Shown: one piece after another, positions 1 through 8,872 of the stretch
How the letters are laid out: each line of letters begins with the position of its first letter
Position numbering within the stretch: the first letter of the stretch is position 1
Made by a program: the position numbers and the translations under genes
The notes under the pieces: generated by a model
Database searches by the model: none
The model's input: only the letters and a program-made list of their open reading frames with translations
Told to the model about the DNA's origin: nothing
Origin: JAKOVR01 sp031415655
Lineage (GTDB): Bacteria; Actinomycetota; Acidimicrobiia; Acidimicrobiales; Acidimicrobilacustridaceae
DNA length: 64,000 nt
Assembly: GCA_031415655.1 (NCBI GenBank)
Contig: JANOSD010000146.1
Coordinates: forward strand, 1 to 64,000
Direction of reading: 5' to 3'

Positions 1-219
1 GTCGAACATACGCGCGACCATGTGGTGGATGACTTCCCGGACACCCACTAACACGTTCGCTCGCCACGCCGTGTCGGGTTTGTGTTCGAAAGCGCCCAAG
101 GTTGGCGAATACACCTCATGAGGGACCCGAGCGCGGGCGAGCACCTCACCGTCGCCGTCAACCGCCAACGCCTTCACCGACGTCGTGCCGATGTCGATCC
201 CTACGGTTACCTCCGTCAC
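1..219 (-). CDS. FGGY-family carbohydrate kinase, N-terminal part (runs off window start)
   Basis: The complementary strand encodes 73 residues from a GTG at 217-219 and continues beyond base 1. The N-terminus has the ASKHA phosphate-1 loop of FGGY kinases (GIDIGTTSVKALAVDGDGEV, about residues 7-26), followed by a histidine/tyrosine segment and an acidic FEHKPD stretch like the early substrate-binding region of xylulokinase and glycerol kinase relatives. These enzymes phosphorylate a sugar or polyol with ATP in the cytoplasm. The substrate cannot be told from this fragment. A same-strand gene (245-811) lies 25 bp upstream. Family call is firm; integrity is unknown because the C-terminus is missing. 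Confidence 0.85.
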   Translation of the reverse strand, partial: MTEVTVGIDIGTTSVKALAVDGDGEVLARARVPHEVYSPTLGAFEHKPDTAWRANVLVGVREVIHHMVARMFD

Positions 220-244
220 GAACAGGCCTCCGCCGCTCTCTCCA

Positions 245-811
245 TTATGCGCCGCTCACCATGCGGATCGACACCGGGTACCGGTACCACTCGCCCCGGT
301 TGGCGGCCTGCGCGCCGATGATGCTGTACACGATCGACATGCCCAGCACGATGAAGATGGTGATGAATCCGACGCACACGAACATCAGCACGCCGCTGAT
401 GAGCGAACCGATCAACATGGTGAGGTGAAAGTTCAAGGCCTCGGTGGCGTGGTAGCGGACGTAGGGGCCCTTGTCGTTCGACGTCATGTAGATGATCAGC
501 GGTCCGATCCAGCCGAGTAAACCGAGCCAATGGGCAAGGGCGGCCTGACTACGTTCCTGCGGCGAGCCGGGGCCACCCATGGCGCCGGGCGCGCCGGCCC
601 CGTAGAAGGGTGCCGATGCCGGCATTGCCCCCGGTGCAGCCTCTTGAAACGGACCCCACTGTGCTCCGTCCCACCACCGCAGTTGCCCACTTCCGGGGTC
701 GGGATACCAACCGGGAGCCACCGTGTTGCCAGAAGCCGCGGTAGCGGCCGATTCGGCGCTGGCCGCGGCGGCAATGGGATTGATGGGGTCGTAGGACGAC
801 GGGTCAGACAT
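245..811 (-). CDS. DUF2510-DUF4870 small membrane protein
   Basis: This 188-residue protein begins with a low-complexity Ala/Ser segment, then a DUF2510 motif (APGWYPDPGSGQLRWWDG, about residues 32-49), typical of actinobacterial membrane-anchored proteins. A Pro/Gly/Ala linker follows, then a DUF4870 (Tic20-like) domain from about residue 88 with three or four hydrophobic segments (HWLGLLGWIGPLIIYM, HLTMLIGSLISGVLMFVCV, TIFIVLGMSIVYSIIGA). The ATG at 809-811 is preceded by an AGGAG box. The role of such proteins is unknown; the domain order suggests an envelope component. It ends 25 bp before the FGGY gene, so the two may be co-transcribed. Confidence 0.85.
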   Translation of the reverse strand: MSDPSSYDPINPIAAAASAESAATAASGNTVAPGWYPDPGSGQLRWWDGAQWGPFQEAAPGAMPASAPFYGAGAPGAMGGPGSPQERSQAALAHWLGLLGWIGPLIIYMTSNDKGPYVRYHATEALNFHLTMLIGSLISGVLMFVCVGFITIFIVLGMSIVYSIIGAQAANRGEWYRYPVSIRMVSGA

Positions 812-874
812 GTGATCTCCTCAGTGGCGGCGCCGTCACGACGCCAGTGCCCCACGGTAGTTACTGGCACGACA

Positions 875-915
875 TTGCGGTCGGATCAGTTGCGGTCGGA
901 TCAGTTGCGGTCGGG
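875..915. repeat. 15-bp tandem direct repeat upstream of an SDR gene
   Basis: The unit ttgcggtcggatcag occurs twice in full (875-889, 890-904) and once in part (905-915), in the gap between the divergent DUF4870 and SDR genes. Nothing suggests a protein-coding role. It may be a regulatory iteron-like site or simply a slippage product, like other short duplications in this window. Confidence 0.85.
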
Positions 916-970
916 GAACCTCGACCACGAGTGCGGCAGCCATGCCGCCGCCGGCATCGAAGCTCGCCCT

Positions 971-1852
971 ATGGGAGCACTCGACGAGAAGATTGCCGTC
1001 GTCACCGGGGCCGGCCGTGGCATCGGTCGCGCAGAAGCCGTTTTGCTGGCGGCAGAGGGTGCCACCGTCGTGGTCAACGACGTCGATGCCGGTGAAGCCA
1101 CCGCCGTGGTGGCCGAGATCAAGGCGGTAGGCGGCAGGGCGCTCGTCCACACCGACGACGTGAGCACCTGGGCCGGCGCGGAATCGGCGATCAGCACCGC
1201 CGTCGAAACATTCGGCCGGCTCGACATCCTCGTCAACAACGCGGGATTCATCCGCGACGCGATGAGCTTCTCGAGGGACGAAACCCAGTGGGACGCGGTA
1301 ATGCAGGTGTACCTCAAAGGCCACTTCGCCTGCGCGCATTTCGCCGGTATGCACTGGCGCGAGCGGGCGAAAGGCGGAGAAGAGTCGCTTTCCGGCCGGA
1401 TCATCAACACAGCGTCGGAAAGCGGGCTCTACGGTCTCGCCGGCCAGGTGAACTTCGCCGCCGCCAAAGCGGGCACCGCGTCGATGACGATCGTGCTCGG
1501 GCGAGAGCTCAAAAAGTATGGCGTCACGGTGAACGCCATCGCTCCTCGCGCCCGAACCCGCATGACCGAAACGGTGCTCACCGGCATCGGTCCCAACCCC
1601 GACGGATTCGACGAGTGGGACCCCGCCAACATCGCGCCCGTGGTGGCGTGGTTGGCCCCGCCGCAAAGCCAGGGCATCACCGGCCAGGTGTTCGTGGTGT
1701 TTGCCAACCGCCTCCATCTCATGGACGGGTGGCAACTCCACGACACGGCACGCACCGACGGGGCCTGGACCATCGCCACCCTTGACGCCCACAAGGCCGA
1801 CCTGTTCGGCGACCGCAAGCGCCGGCTTCCGCCTATGGGATTCGGCGGTTGA
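971..1852 (+). CDS. Short-chain dehydrogenase/reductase with Phe at the usual catalytic Tyr
   Basis: This 293-residue classical SDR has an intact NAD(P) motif (VVTGAGRGIGRAEAV, residues 9-23), an NNAG strand motif (LVNNAGF) and a Ser-containing INTASESG segment. The active-site motif reads VNFAAAKAG where YxxxK is expected: the codon is TTC, so the general acid/base Tyr is Phe while Lys is kept. Family members reduce 3-oxoacyl thioesters or oxidise hydroxyacyl-CoA or steroid alcohols. The ATG at 971 matches the normal SDR start; the longer upstream frame has no similarity. The next gene downstream is a broken acyl-CoA synthetase, so a lipid-degradation role is likely. Activity is doubtful given the substitution. 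Confidence 0.85.
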   Translation: MGALDEKIAVVTGAGRGIGRAEAVLLAAEGATVVVNDVDAGEATAVVAEIKAVGGRALVHTDDVSTWAGAESAISTAVETFGRLDILVNNAGFIRDAMSFSRDETQWDAVMQVYLKGHFACAHFAGMHWRERAKGGEESLSGRIINTASESGLYGLAGQVNFAAAKAGTASMTIVLGRELKKYGVTVNAIAPRARTRMTETVLTGIGPNPDGFDEWDPANIAPVVAWLAPPQSQGITGQVFVVFANRLHLMDGWQLHDTARTDGAWTIATLDAHKADLFGDRKRRLPPMGFGG

Positions 1853-1865
1853 CGGGATTCGCCGA

Positions 1866-2952
1866 GTGACCGAGCCGCAGGTCGATCAGCTCGGCATCAT
1901 GGCCCGGTTGCACCCTGAAGGTATTGGCTACGCCGACATCGCCGGATACGAGCGGCACCACGGGCCTCCCCGAAGGTGTGGCCGTGCGTCACCGCAACGT
2001 TGCCCTGCTTTCCAACGGAGAGATCGCTTTTTCGGGTAACGGCTGGCGCCACTCCTCGCCGCCGTTCACCTTCGCCGGGATCGCCTTCATCTACAACCCC
2101 ATGAAGGTGGGCATGACCAGCCTCTACCAAGGTCGCTTCGACGCTGGTCGTTGGATCGCCTACGTGGAGGAGTATCGCCCCCAAGCCACCTTCATCGTGC
2201 CGTCCTTCGCCCAACTGCCGGTGAACCATCCCCGATGGAGGTCCACCGACCTTTCCTCGCTGGAGCTCGTGATCTGTGGGAGTGCGCCACTGCTCCCCGA
2301 CACGTTGGTTCGGCTACAGGACCGGTTGGCGAAAGCCACCGTCACCAATGGCTACGGCATGGCCGAAGCGGGCCCGGCGTTCTGCGCCATCGGCAAAAAG
2401 GACGTGCTGAAACGCATCGGATCCGTCGGGCAACCAATGTCGCCGATGGAGGTGCGGATCGTCGATCCCGACGCCCCCGACCGCGAGGTTCTGCCTCGAG
2501 AACACGGCGAGATCCACATCCGGCTTCCTGGGCAACGGGAGTACTACCACGACCCCGATGCCACCGCCCGAACCTGGACGCCCGATGGTTAGCTACGTTC
2601 CGGAGATCTCGGTTTCCTCGACGAGGACGGCTTCCTCTATGTCGTCGGCCGCACGAAGGATGTCATCATGCGCGGCGGCAACACCATCTACGCCAACGAC
2701 GTCGAAGGTGTATTGATCGAACATTCCGGCATCCTTGAAGCGGCCGTCGCCGGCCTCCCCCATCCCGTACGCGACGAAGACGTCGCCGCCTTCGTCGTGG
2801 CCCTTCCTGATGTCGTTCTCGACCCGGCCGACATCGAGACGATCTGCCACGAACGGCTCACCGACTCCAAGTGTCCCCGCCGAATCACGCTGGTCGATTC
2901 CCTTCCCCGCAACCCCACCGGCAAAGCGTTCAAACACCAACTGCCGATCTGA
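1866..2952 (+). pseudogene. AMP-forming acyl-CoA synthetase, decayed
   Basis: A plausible N-terminus starts at GTG 1866 (VTEPQVDQLGIMARLHPEG) but after about 27 codons jumps, out of frame, to the AMP-binding P-loop (TSGTTGLPEGVAVRHRN, near 1950-2000). Roughly 100 or more codons of the usual N-terminal domain are missing. The rest is recognisable: VTNGYGMAEAG (adenylate motif) and, across an in-frame TAG at 2590-2592, LRSGDLGFLDEDGFLYVVGR, then the C-terminal lysine region NPTGKAF. The TAG replaces the Trp of the conserved DGWLRSGDLG motif, a one-base TGG to TAG change. The P-loop also has Glu where Lys is usual. In life it would have activated fatty or steroid side-chain acids. Now almost certainly non-functional. 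Confidence 0.88.
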
Positions 2953-2977
2953 CCCTCACCACAGGAGGCCGCCACGC

Positions 2978-3252
2978 ATGGCCCTTGACGAGTTGAAGGG
3001 CCTGCCGATCGGTGACCTACGGACCCGCGGCATGATCCTCCCCGGCGAGCAGGAGCTCTCTTACCACGACGCGCCGAAGGTGGACAGCGACTGATCGGCC
3101 GCCGCACGATCAGCGAGCTCTACGAAAAGGACACCTCGAGCGCCGTGATCGAGTTCTGCGTGATGCAGACGACCTGGCGCGACGCCGGAACCGACACCGC
3201 CGTGGTCGACGACAAGTTCACGCTCATCGTTCGCGCCAAGAAGCCTTCCTGA
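2978..3252 (+). pseudogene. MaoC N-terminal-type (FAS1 dehydratase-region) hydratase remnant
   Basis: An ATG at 2978 with an AGGAGG box eight bases upstream opens a 38-codon frame (MALDELKGLPIGDLRTRG...) that stops at 3093. A second frame right after it reads IGRRTISELYEKDTSSAVIE then FCVMQTTWRDAGTD and FTLIVRAKKPS, closely resembling the late part of the FAS1_DH/MaoC_dehydrat_N fold. The middle of the domain is deleted and the frames disagree. Such proteins hydrate enoyl-CoA in actinobacterial lipid and steroid beta-oxidation, which fits the neighbouring acyl-CoA genes. It starts 25 bp after the synthetase wreck, suggesting a former operon. Confidence 0.7.
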
Positions 3253-3256
3253 TGGG

Positions 3257-4177
3257 CTACCGAGCGGTGGGTGGGGGGGTGCACGTGTCGACAAGAAAAT
3301 CCACGATCAGCGCGGTTGTCGATTCAGGGTTGTCTCCGGCGGCCAAATGACCGGCTTTCTCCACCACCACGAGGCGAGCCCCCGGAATCACCGAGGTCAA
3401 CGCTTCGGCTCCCGCCTCACTCAGGACATCACTTTTCTGGCCTCGTAGGACGAGCACCGGGCACGTGATCAACCGGGCGGCATCCTCGATGCCATCAAGG
3501 AACTGCTCAAGGTTGTCGGCGGGGTGCGTATGTTCTTCCCCGCCCCGCAGGCGTTGGCCAAACCCGTGTTTCCACACCCATCGCCCGTCCGCGCGTTCAC
3601 GAAGGTTCCGGCTCAAACTTTCCGGCCGGACCGCCTTGCGTTGCGGGAGGTACTGGCTGATTTGCTGGGCGGCGTCGTCGAGCGATGCGAATGATTCGTG
3701 CGCTCGCATGAAATCAACGATCTTGCGGACGCCTTCGGGCTCGAGCTTGTGCCCTACGTCGATGAGGGCGATCGAGAGGATCCGGTCGGCTACCAACTCA
3801 GTCATGCGAATCGAGGTGAGCCCGCCCAGTGATGCTCCAACCAGCGTGAACCGATCGAATCCAAAGGCGTCCATGAGCGGGACCATCGCCTTGGCGATCC
3901 CCCACGGTCCGAATCCCTCATCGATTGGATCGGAGTCACCGTGGTTTGGGAGGTCCGGGGCGAGCAGGTGAAATCGATCGCTTGCTGCTGCCCCGACCTC
4001 CTCGAACATATATGCAGTCTGACCCCCTCCATGGAGGCAGAGCACCGGGGGCAGCTCTCGATGACCCCACTCCAGATAGTGCACCTGGCGCTCTTCGACA
4101 ATCACAAACCCGCTGCGACCACCACGGGGGATGTCGTGGCGGGGAGAAAGCGATTCATCGACGGGATGTGACGGCAT
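3257..4177 (-). CDS. Alpha/beta-hydrolase
   Basis: This intact 306-residue protein has the alpha/beta-hydrolase fold: the oxyanion motif LCLHGGGQ (about residue 48), the nucleophile elbow GASLGG with Ser at about 115, an acid in RGQKSDVL (about 250) and the catalytic His in KAGHLAAGDNP (about 280). No signal peptide is present, so it is likely cytoplasmic. Substrate is not determinable; hydrolases in lipid or aromatic degradation loci cleave esters or C-C bonds. It is oriented against the upstream lipid cluster and ends four bases past the MaoC remnant, and is separated by 10 bp from the SnoaL-like gene that precedes it on the same strand. It ends in TAG, showing that amber acts as a normal terminator here. 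Confidence 0.88.
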   Translation of the reverse strand: MPSHPVDESLSPRHDIPRGGRSGFVIVEERQVHYLEWGHRELPPVLCLHGGGQTAYMFEEVGAAASDRFHLLAPDLPNHGDSDPIDEGFGPWGIAKAMVPLMDAFGFDRFTLVGASLGGLTSIRMTELVADRILSIALIDVGHKLEPEGVRKIVDFMRAHESFASLDDAAQQISQYLPQRKAVRPESLSRNLRERADGRWVWKHGFGQRLRGGEEHTHPADNLEQFLDGIEDAARLITCPVLVLRGQKSDVLSEAGAEALTSVIPGARLVVVEKAGHLAAGDNPESTTALIVDFLVDTCTPPPTAR

Positions 4178-4187
4178 GGCGGACCGG

Positions 4188-4580
4188 TCACGTACCTAGA
4201 AACTGGATCTCGCGCCGGGCGAATCGCCACGCTCCGCCAATAGAGCACGCCACCCGATCGACGTAGCGGCCGGCCGAGGTGACGCTCAGCGAGGTATCGA
4301 CGAAGAGGTAGTGGGTCGAGATCGACGCGACGTCGGCGGCAGCGTCGAGGCTGATCAGGGTATTCGAAGTGATGTGTTTACCCCGCCGGTCCGGGGGTTG
4401 GGCGCCTTCCATGAACTCCCGAATCGCCGCCGCTCCGACGTGGGTGCGTCCCATCTCCACGAACTCGGCATCCGAAAGAAAAAGCTCTCCGAATCCGTCG
4501 AAGTCGCGGTCGTCATCCCGCTGACAGTACGACGCAAGCAAGTGCCGGATCTCTTCCCTGGGAGACGTTTTGCTCACCAC
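4188..4580 (-). CDS. SnoaL-like / NTF2-fold protein
   Basis: The 130-residue product (VVSKTSPREEIRHLLASYCQ...) has the layout of the SnoaL/NTF2-like cone fold: an N-terminal helix with EEIRHLLASYCQRDDDRDFD, an EFVEMGRTHVGAAAIREFM strand-helix unit and C-terminal strands ending WRFARREIQFLGT. Members are small cyclases, ketosteroid isomerases or hydratases. I chose GTG 4580 because it sits one base after the stop of the upstream GGDEF-EAL gene (translational coupling); the longer open frame to 4853 is an antisense shadow of that gene. Its product is followed by the hydrolase gene, so the two may act in one small pathway. Confidence 0.8.
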   Translation of the reverse strand: MVSKTSPREEIRHLLASYCQRDDDRDFDGFGELFLSDAEFVEMGRTHVGAAAIREFMEGAQPPDRRGKHITSNTLISLDAAADVASISTHYLFVDTSLSVTSAGRYVDRVACSIGGAWRFARREIQFLGT

Positions 4581-4581
4581 C

Positions 4582-7353
4582 TCAATCCTCGTCGCTGAAT
4601 CCGGCCAGCTCTTCGAAGAATGCGGCGCCTTCGTCGCCAACGCCGAGCGGTGCCACTGCCTCACCCAACAGCACGACGGGCTCCGACAAGTCGACCGGCT
4701 CGATGAGATCCACCTGCTCGGTGAGATCGGAATCCGCCACGCCCATGATCGACTTTTCAATGCCCGCCGCAGAACAGGGTTTGGCGAAGAGATACCCCTG
4801 CCCGAGGGGGCAGCCGATGGCCTTGAGTAGCCTCTGCTGACGTTCCGTCTCAACTCCTTCGGCCACGACGTCGAGCTGCATCGTGCGGGCCAGGTTCACC
4901 ACCATCTCCACGATGGTGGCATCGGGGGTAGCGGTACCAAGTTGGCTCACAAAGCTGCGGTCGACCTTCACGATGTCGATCGGGAATCGGCAGAGGTAGG
5001 TAAGCGAAGAGTATCCGGTGCCGAAGTCGTCCAGAGCCACTCGAACACCGATCGTTTTCAGCTCCTGCAGCGTGGCGAGAGCCATCTCCACGTCGTGCAA
5101 GAGCATGGTCTCGGTGATCTCGCACACAATCATGTGGGGATCGGCCCCGCTCTCCTCGATCGCCGCCCGCACTATTTCGGCCAAGCCCGGTTGTGTGAGC
5201 TGCCGACCGCTGAGGTTGAGCGACATCATCAACGGCTGTTCCGGGAACCGTCGCGCCCACGATGCTTGCTGCCAGCAGGCCTTCTCGATGATCCACTGGC
5301 CAAGAGGAAGGATGAGTTCGCTGTCCTCGGCCACCGGGATGAACTCTCCTGGAGCGAGAAAACCCAACCGGGGATGGTTCCATCGAACCAACGCTTCAAC
5401 CCCTCGGGGTGCCCCCGTGCCAAGCCACACGATGGGCTGGTAATACAGCTCGAACTCCCCCCGTTCGATGCCATGGCGCATCGCGATCTCCAGCCGTCGT
5501 TGCGAGTCGACACGGGCCCGCATCTCGGCGTCGAACACCTCGTAGCGGGTGACGCTGTGCTCCTTCGCCCGACTCATGGCGACGTCGGCATTGCTCACCA
5601 AGGTCTCCGCTGTACCGACCCCGTTGGGAGCGAAGGCGATCCCGACGGTGGCACCCACGAACGCCTCGTCGCCCGCCACCTCGAACGGATCGTTGATGGA
5701 CTCGACCACCGCCGCGGCGGCATCGACGGCGTCGCTGATGTCGTTGATGTCCTCGATGTACATCACAAACTGGTCTTCAGAAAACCGAGTGATGGCCACG
5801 GCCGAGGACACGGCAGCTTCGAGACGGCGGGCAACCTGCACAATCAAATCGTCTCCGGCTCGATGCCCGAGTGACTCGGTGACCAGCTTGAACCGGTCGA
5901 CGTCGACGAACAGCACCGCCACCGACGAGTCGTGGCGGTTCGCTCGAGAGAGGGCCGCTTCGAGTTGACCGAACAGCAGCACACGGTTCGGAAGTCCGGT
6001 GAGGTCGTCGTGGGTGCTGCGTCGTTCCAGCTCCCGTTCGAGCACTTTGCGTTCGGTGAGATCGCGCATAACCACCGTGAAGATGCGTTGGGCACTGGCC
6101 TGCACCTCGGTGATCGCGACCTCCATCGCCACGTGGGTGCCATCGTTTCTCAAGCCGGGTATCTCGAACGCACCCTTCCCGACGAACTTGCCCGAAGTGC
6201 CACGTAGGTAGTCGTCGAAATGCTGCACGATGTAGTTGCGTTGGGGGTGGGGAATCAGCTCCGGCCACGCCAACCGACCGATCACATCGTCGGAGTCGTA
6301 GCCGAACATGCGCTCCGCGGCGGCATTGAACTCAATAATCTTGTAGTCCTCGCCGCAGCTCACGATCGCTTCACCGGCAGTCTCCAAGATCGCCCTGGTG
6401 CGCTCTTCCCGTTCACGCTGGCGCACATCAGCGGCCACAAATTCGGTGATTTCCGCCACACTTCCGACGATTCCCGAAGGCTATCGACTCTCCCCGTCAT
6501 CGTCGTAGAGGGTGACCATACGGATACGCACCGAGACTGCTGCTCCTCCTGCCCGCACGATACGCCCCTCAAAAATACGAGATTCGGCGCTGCGGTCTCC
6601 CGTGTCGAGGGCGACCGCTGCCGCCGCCAAATCGTCGGGATGGATCACGGCATGGAGACTTTGCATCTCTCGCAGGCTGTTCCAGTCGCGCTCAAGAATG
6701 CGGAGCAGTTCCGGGTTGGCGTACGTGAGAACGCCCCCTGCATCAGCCAGAAACACCCCGATCGGGACATGTTCCGAAACTGTTTCGAACCGAGCCTCCC
6801 GGCGATTGGCAACCGCGACCGCGGTACTCGGGGCCAGGATTTCCCAACTCGCGTCGCGGTCGATCTCATGCCGCGACGTGACATCGACGGCTACCCCCAA
6901 AAACACCTGTGCACCGCCAAGCGTGGCGGCTACGGCGTGAAACACGAACGGACCATTGGCGCCGTCGCCTTCGATGATCTTGGTGGCCTTTTCGCCCACT
7001 GACACACCACTCGGCCACTCGGCGATCGCGTCCCCAAACGCCCCCGCCGCGACTCCAGTGAGGTCGTCGTCGCGCAGGCCGAGACGTTCAAGGCCACCGC
7101 CGAAACACTCGGTGAGCAGCCCCCTCTCGTCGATCCCAAAAACCACGATCGGCAAGTGACGGGCGACCTCCCGAACGTAGAGAACGGCCTTCCCGGTCGA
7201 GCTGGCATTGGTCATTGCCATTACGCGGAGAGCTTCGGCAAAAGCAGCGACGGACTCGTGCTTTTTCTCGGGCGGGAACGACATAGCGGCGATGGCGCGA
7301 ACTAACGCCAGCTCGGTATCGCCCGCTGCCAGTGGATCTAGCCTCGCCAACAC
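4582..7353 (-). pseudogene. PAS-PAS-PAS-GGDEF(degenerate)-EAL signalling protein interrupted by TAG
   Basis: Reading from GTG 7353 (GAGGGGG box upstream) gives 290 codons with two PAS domains, a TAG at 6481-6483, then, in the same frame, a third PAS domain (residues about 320-430), a GGDEF domain and an EAL domain, to TGA at 4582; 924 codons in total. The GGDEF signature is FSEDQF, so cyclase activity is improbable. The EAL half keeps EALVRW, ITETMLL, DDFGTGYSSL, KVDRSFV and EGVET, expected for c-di-GMP phosphodiesterase. The stop falls in a loop just before the third PAS (DDDGESR*PSGIVGS). Either the gene is a nonsense mutant or the downstream half is re-initiated (an ATG/GTG occurs near 6435-6460), giving a shorter PAS-GGDEF-EAL protein. 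No membrane segments. Confidence 0.85.
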
Positions 7354-7392
7354 ATCCCCCTCGTCGCCGGTCGAATCACGGCGGTACGTTAC

Positions 7393-7932
7393 TCACGTGC
7401 GATAGGTGTCGCTTGGTTGCCGACGCCATCCTCCACCGGCCAGATTTCCACCGTCATCGTGGATGGTGGTGCCGGTGATGAAACGGCTGGCGTCGCTCAC
7501 GAGAAAGCGAGTGGCGAGGGCGAAATCGCGGGATGATGCACGAATGGGCAACGGCGTCGAAACCGGCAGCGGTTCGTCGATCGGATCGAGTTCGATGCCC
7601 GGAGTGGGGATCATGTCCGGAGTGGGGATCATGTCCGGGGCAACGCACTTCAACCGAACCAAGCGGGGGGCCAACTCGAGGGCGAGGCTCACGCTGAGGT
7701 TGGCCAGCGCAGCCTTCATCGCCGCGTAGGTGGCGTACCCCGGCGCACCACGATGGCCTTCTATCGACGTGATGTTCACAATCGACCCTCCTCGCTCGCC
7801 ATGGTCGATGTGCGGCAGCACCAGTTCGATCAATCGGCTGGCGCTGGTGTAGTTCTCGGCGATCAATACCTCTTCGCCTTTGGCCGACAGGTCGACAAAG
7901 GCGGCGTGAAAGCCGCCACCAGCGTTGTTCAC
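7393..7932 (-). pseudogene. Short-chain dehydrogenase, N-terminally truncated
   Basis: The frame starts at VNNAGGGFHAAFVDLS, the NNAG motif of classical SDRs, and continues through NITSIEG (Ser), YATYAAMKAAL (YxxxK) and the C-terminal FLVSDASRFITGTTIHDDGG. The whole Rossmann glycine motif (about 85 residues) is missing; upstream sequence belongs instead to the C-terminus of an acyl-CoA dehydrogenase remnant, so a deletion fused the two genes. A perfect 18-bp duplication adds PDMIPT within the substrate loop. Without the NAD-binding motif the product should be inactive. Confidence 0.82.
7601..7636. repeat. 18-bp in-frame tandem duplication
   Basis: The unit ggagtggggatcatgtcc occurs twice back to back (7601-7618 and 7619-7636) and encodes a repeated PDMIPT hexapeptide in the truncated SDR. 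Perfect identity of the copies suggests a recent slippage event. Confidence 0.9.
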
Positions 7933-7939
7933 TCTTGGC

Positions 7940-8798
7940 TATGCGGAGGCCAGCGTCGGAGCACCAGGCTTTCGCCGAGCACGCCGCCACGGATCGGTTG
8001 GGGTGGTTCGCGGCCAGACACGAGCGGCGTAGCGCTCCGTCGAGCGCATGCCTTCCCAATCCACGAGCATGTCGGCGCAACGGAGTTTCACCGCCTGGAA
8101 CGAACCGATGGGTTGCCCGAACTACCGGCCATCCCAGGCAACCGAACGGTCGAGGAGGCGAGCGTCGCTCCCGAGCAGTTCACAGCTATGAGCGATGGCA
8201 CCAGCATCCAAAAGTGTGGTCGCGGCGTCGGCGTCGCCGATGCGGACGGCCGGCGTCGAGACGAACTCCAGCCAGTCAAGGGCCCGGCTGAAATCCATGG
8301 CGGGTTCCCGATCCGGCGGACCGCACACGTCGGCGAGGTCGACAAGAAGAACTCCGGCCGGGGTGTTCACGAGCACAATCGCCGCGTGCGAGGCGAAGAT
8401 CGCCGGCTGCGTGCGCCCGGAGACAGTCCATGTTCCGCCAACCGACTGCTCGGCGCGCACTTCGCCCGCGACCAGCGCGGGAAGCCAACGAGCCGCTGTC
8501 TCCGCCGCGTGGGTTCCCGATCGCCGAGCACTCGCACCGGCCGAGGCGGCGCGCGTGAGGACATCGAGCGCGACGACTTGTTGAAGAAGCGGAGTTGCGG
8601 CCAGGTGAGCACCCGTCTCTTCGAGCACCACACTCAACTCAACCCACCCAAGGCCGAGATCTCCCAACGCCTCGGGAACACCCACAACCAACCCTGTGCA
8701 ACCATGGCCGACGAGACATCGGCATCGAAGCCCCGCCGACATCGAGATGGACCCGCGTCGTGCAGCGCCTGTTGTTCGGCGCTCAACTCGACGTCCAC
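7940..8798 (-). pseudogene. Acyl-CoA dehydrogenase, decayed (minus-strand member of a divergent pair)
   Basis: A GTG at 8796-8798 gives VDVELSAEQQALHDAG, the usual ACAD N-terminus, then the frame is lost. The main frame has GVPEALGDLGLGWVELSVVL, EETGAHLAATPLL and, in the C-terminal helical domain, AHSCELLGSDARLLDRSVAW. It is cut by TAG at 8122-8124 exactly where Gln of the conserved xQFGxPIGSFQAVKxRCAD motif is expected, after which FGQPIGSFQAVKLRCADML continues in frame. A further frameshift precedes RSVAACSAKAWCSDAG, and a deletion joins the remainder to the SDR. The active-site region appears absent. ACADs desaturate acyl-CoA with FAD. Confidence 0.85.
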
Positions 8799-8829
8799 TG
8801 CGGCACCTACCGCGGCCTAGCCTTCGAAA

Positions 8830-8845
8830 CTGACGTAAACGTCAG
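8830..8845. promoter_or_regulatory. 7-2-7 inverted repeat between divergent ACAD genes (candidate TetR-type operator)
   Basis: CTGACGT-AA-ACGTCAG is a perfect inverted repeat in the 75-bp gap between the divergent acyl-CoA dehydrogenase starts (8798 on minus, about 8873 on plus). Length and position fit operators of TetR-family lipid-catabolism repressors. A shorter palindrome with the same half-site, CTGACGTCAG, lies at 52190-52199, about 180 bp beyond the 3' end of a TetR gene. Function is inferred. Confidence 0.55.
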
Positions 8846-8872
8846 GTAAAGGTTCGCGACCGATGGACCTGT

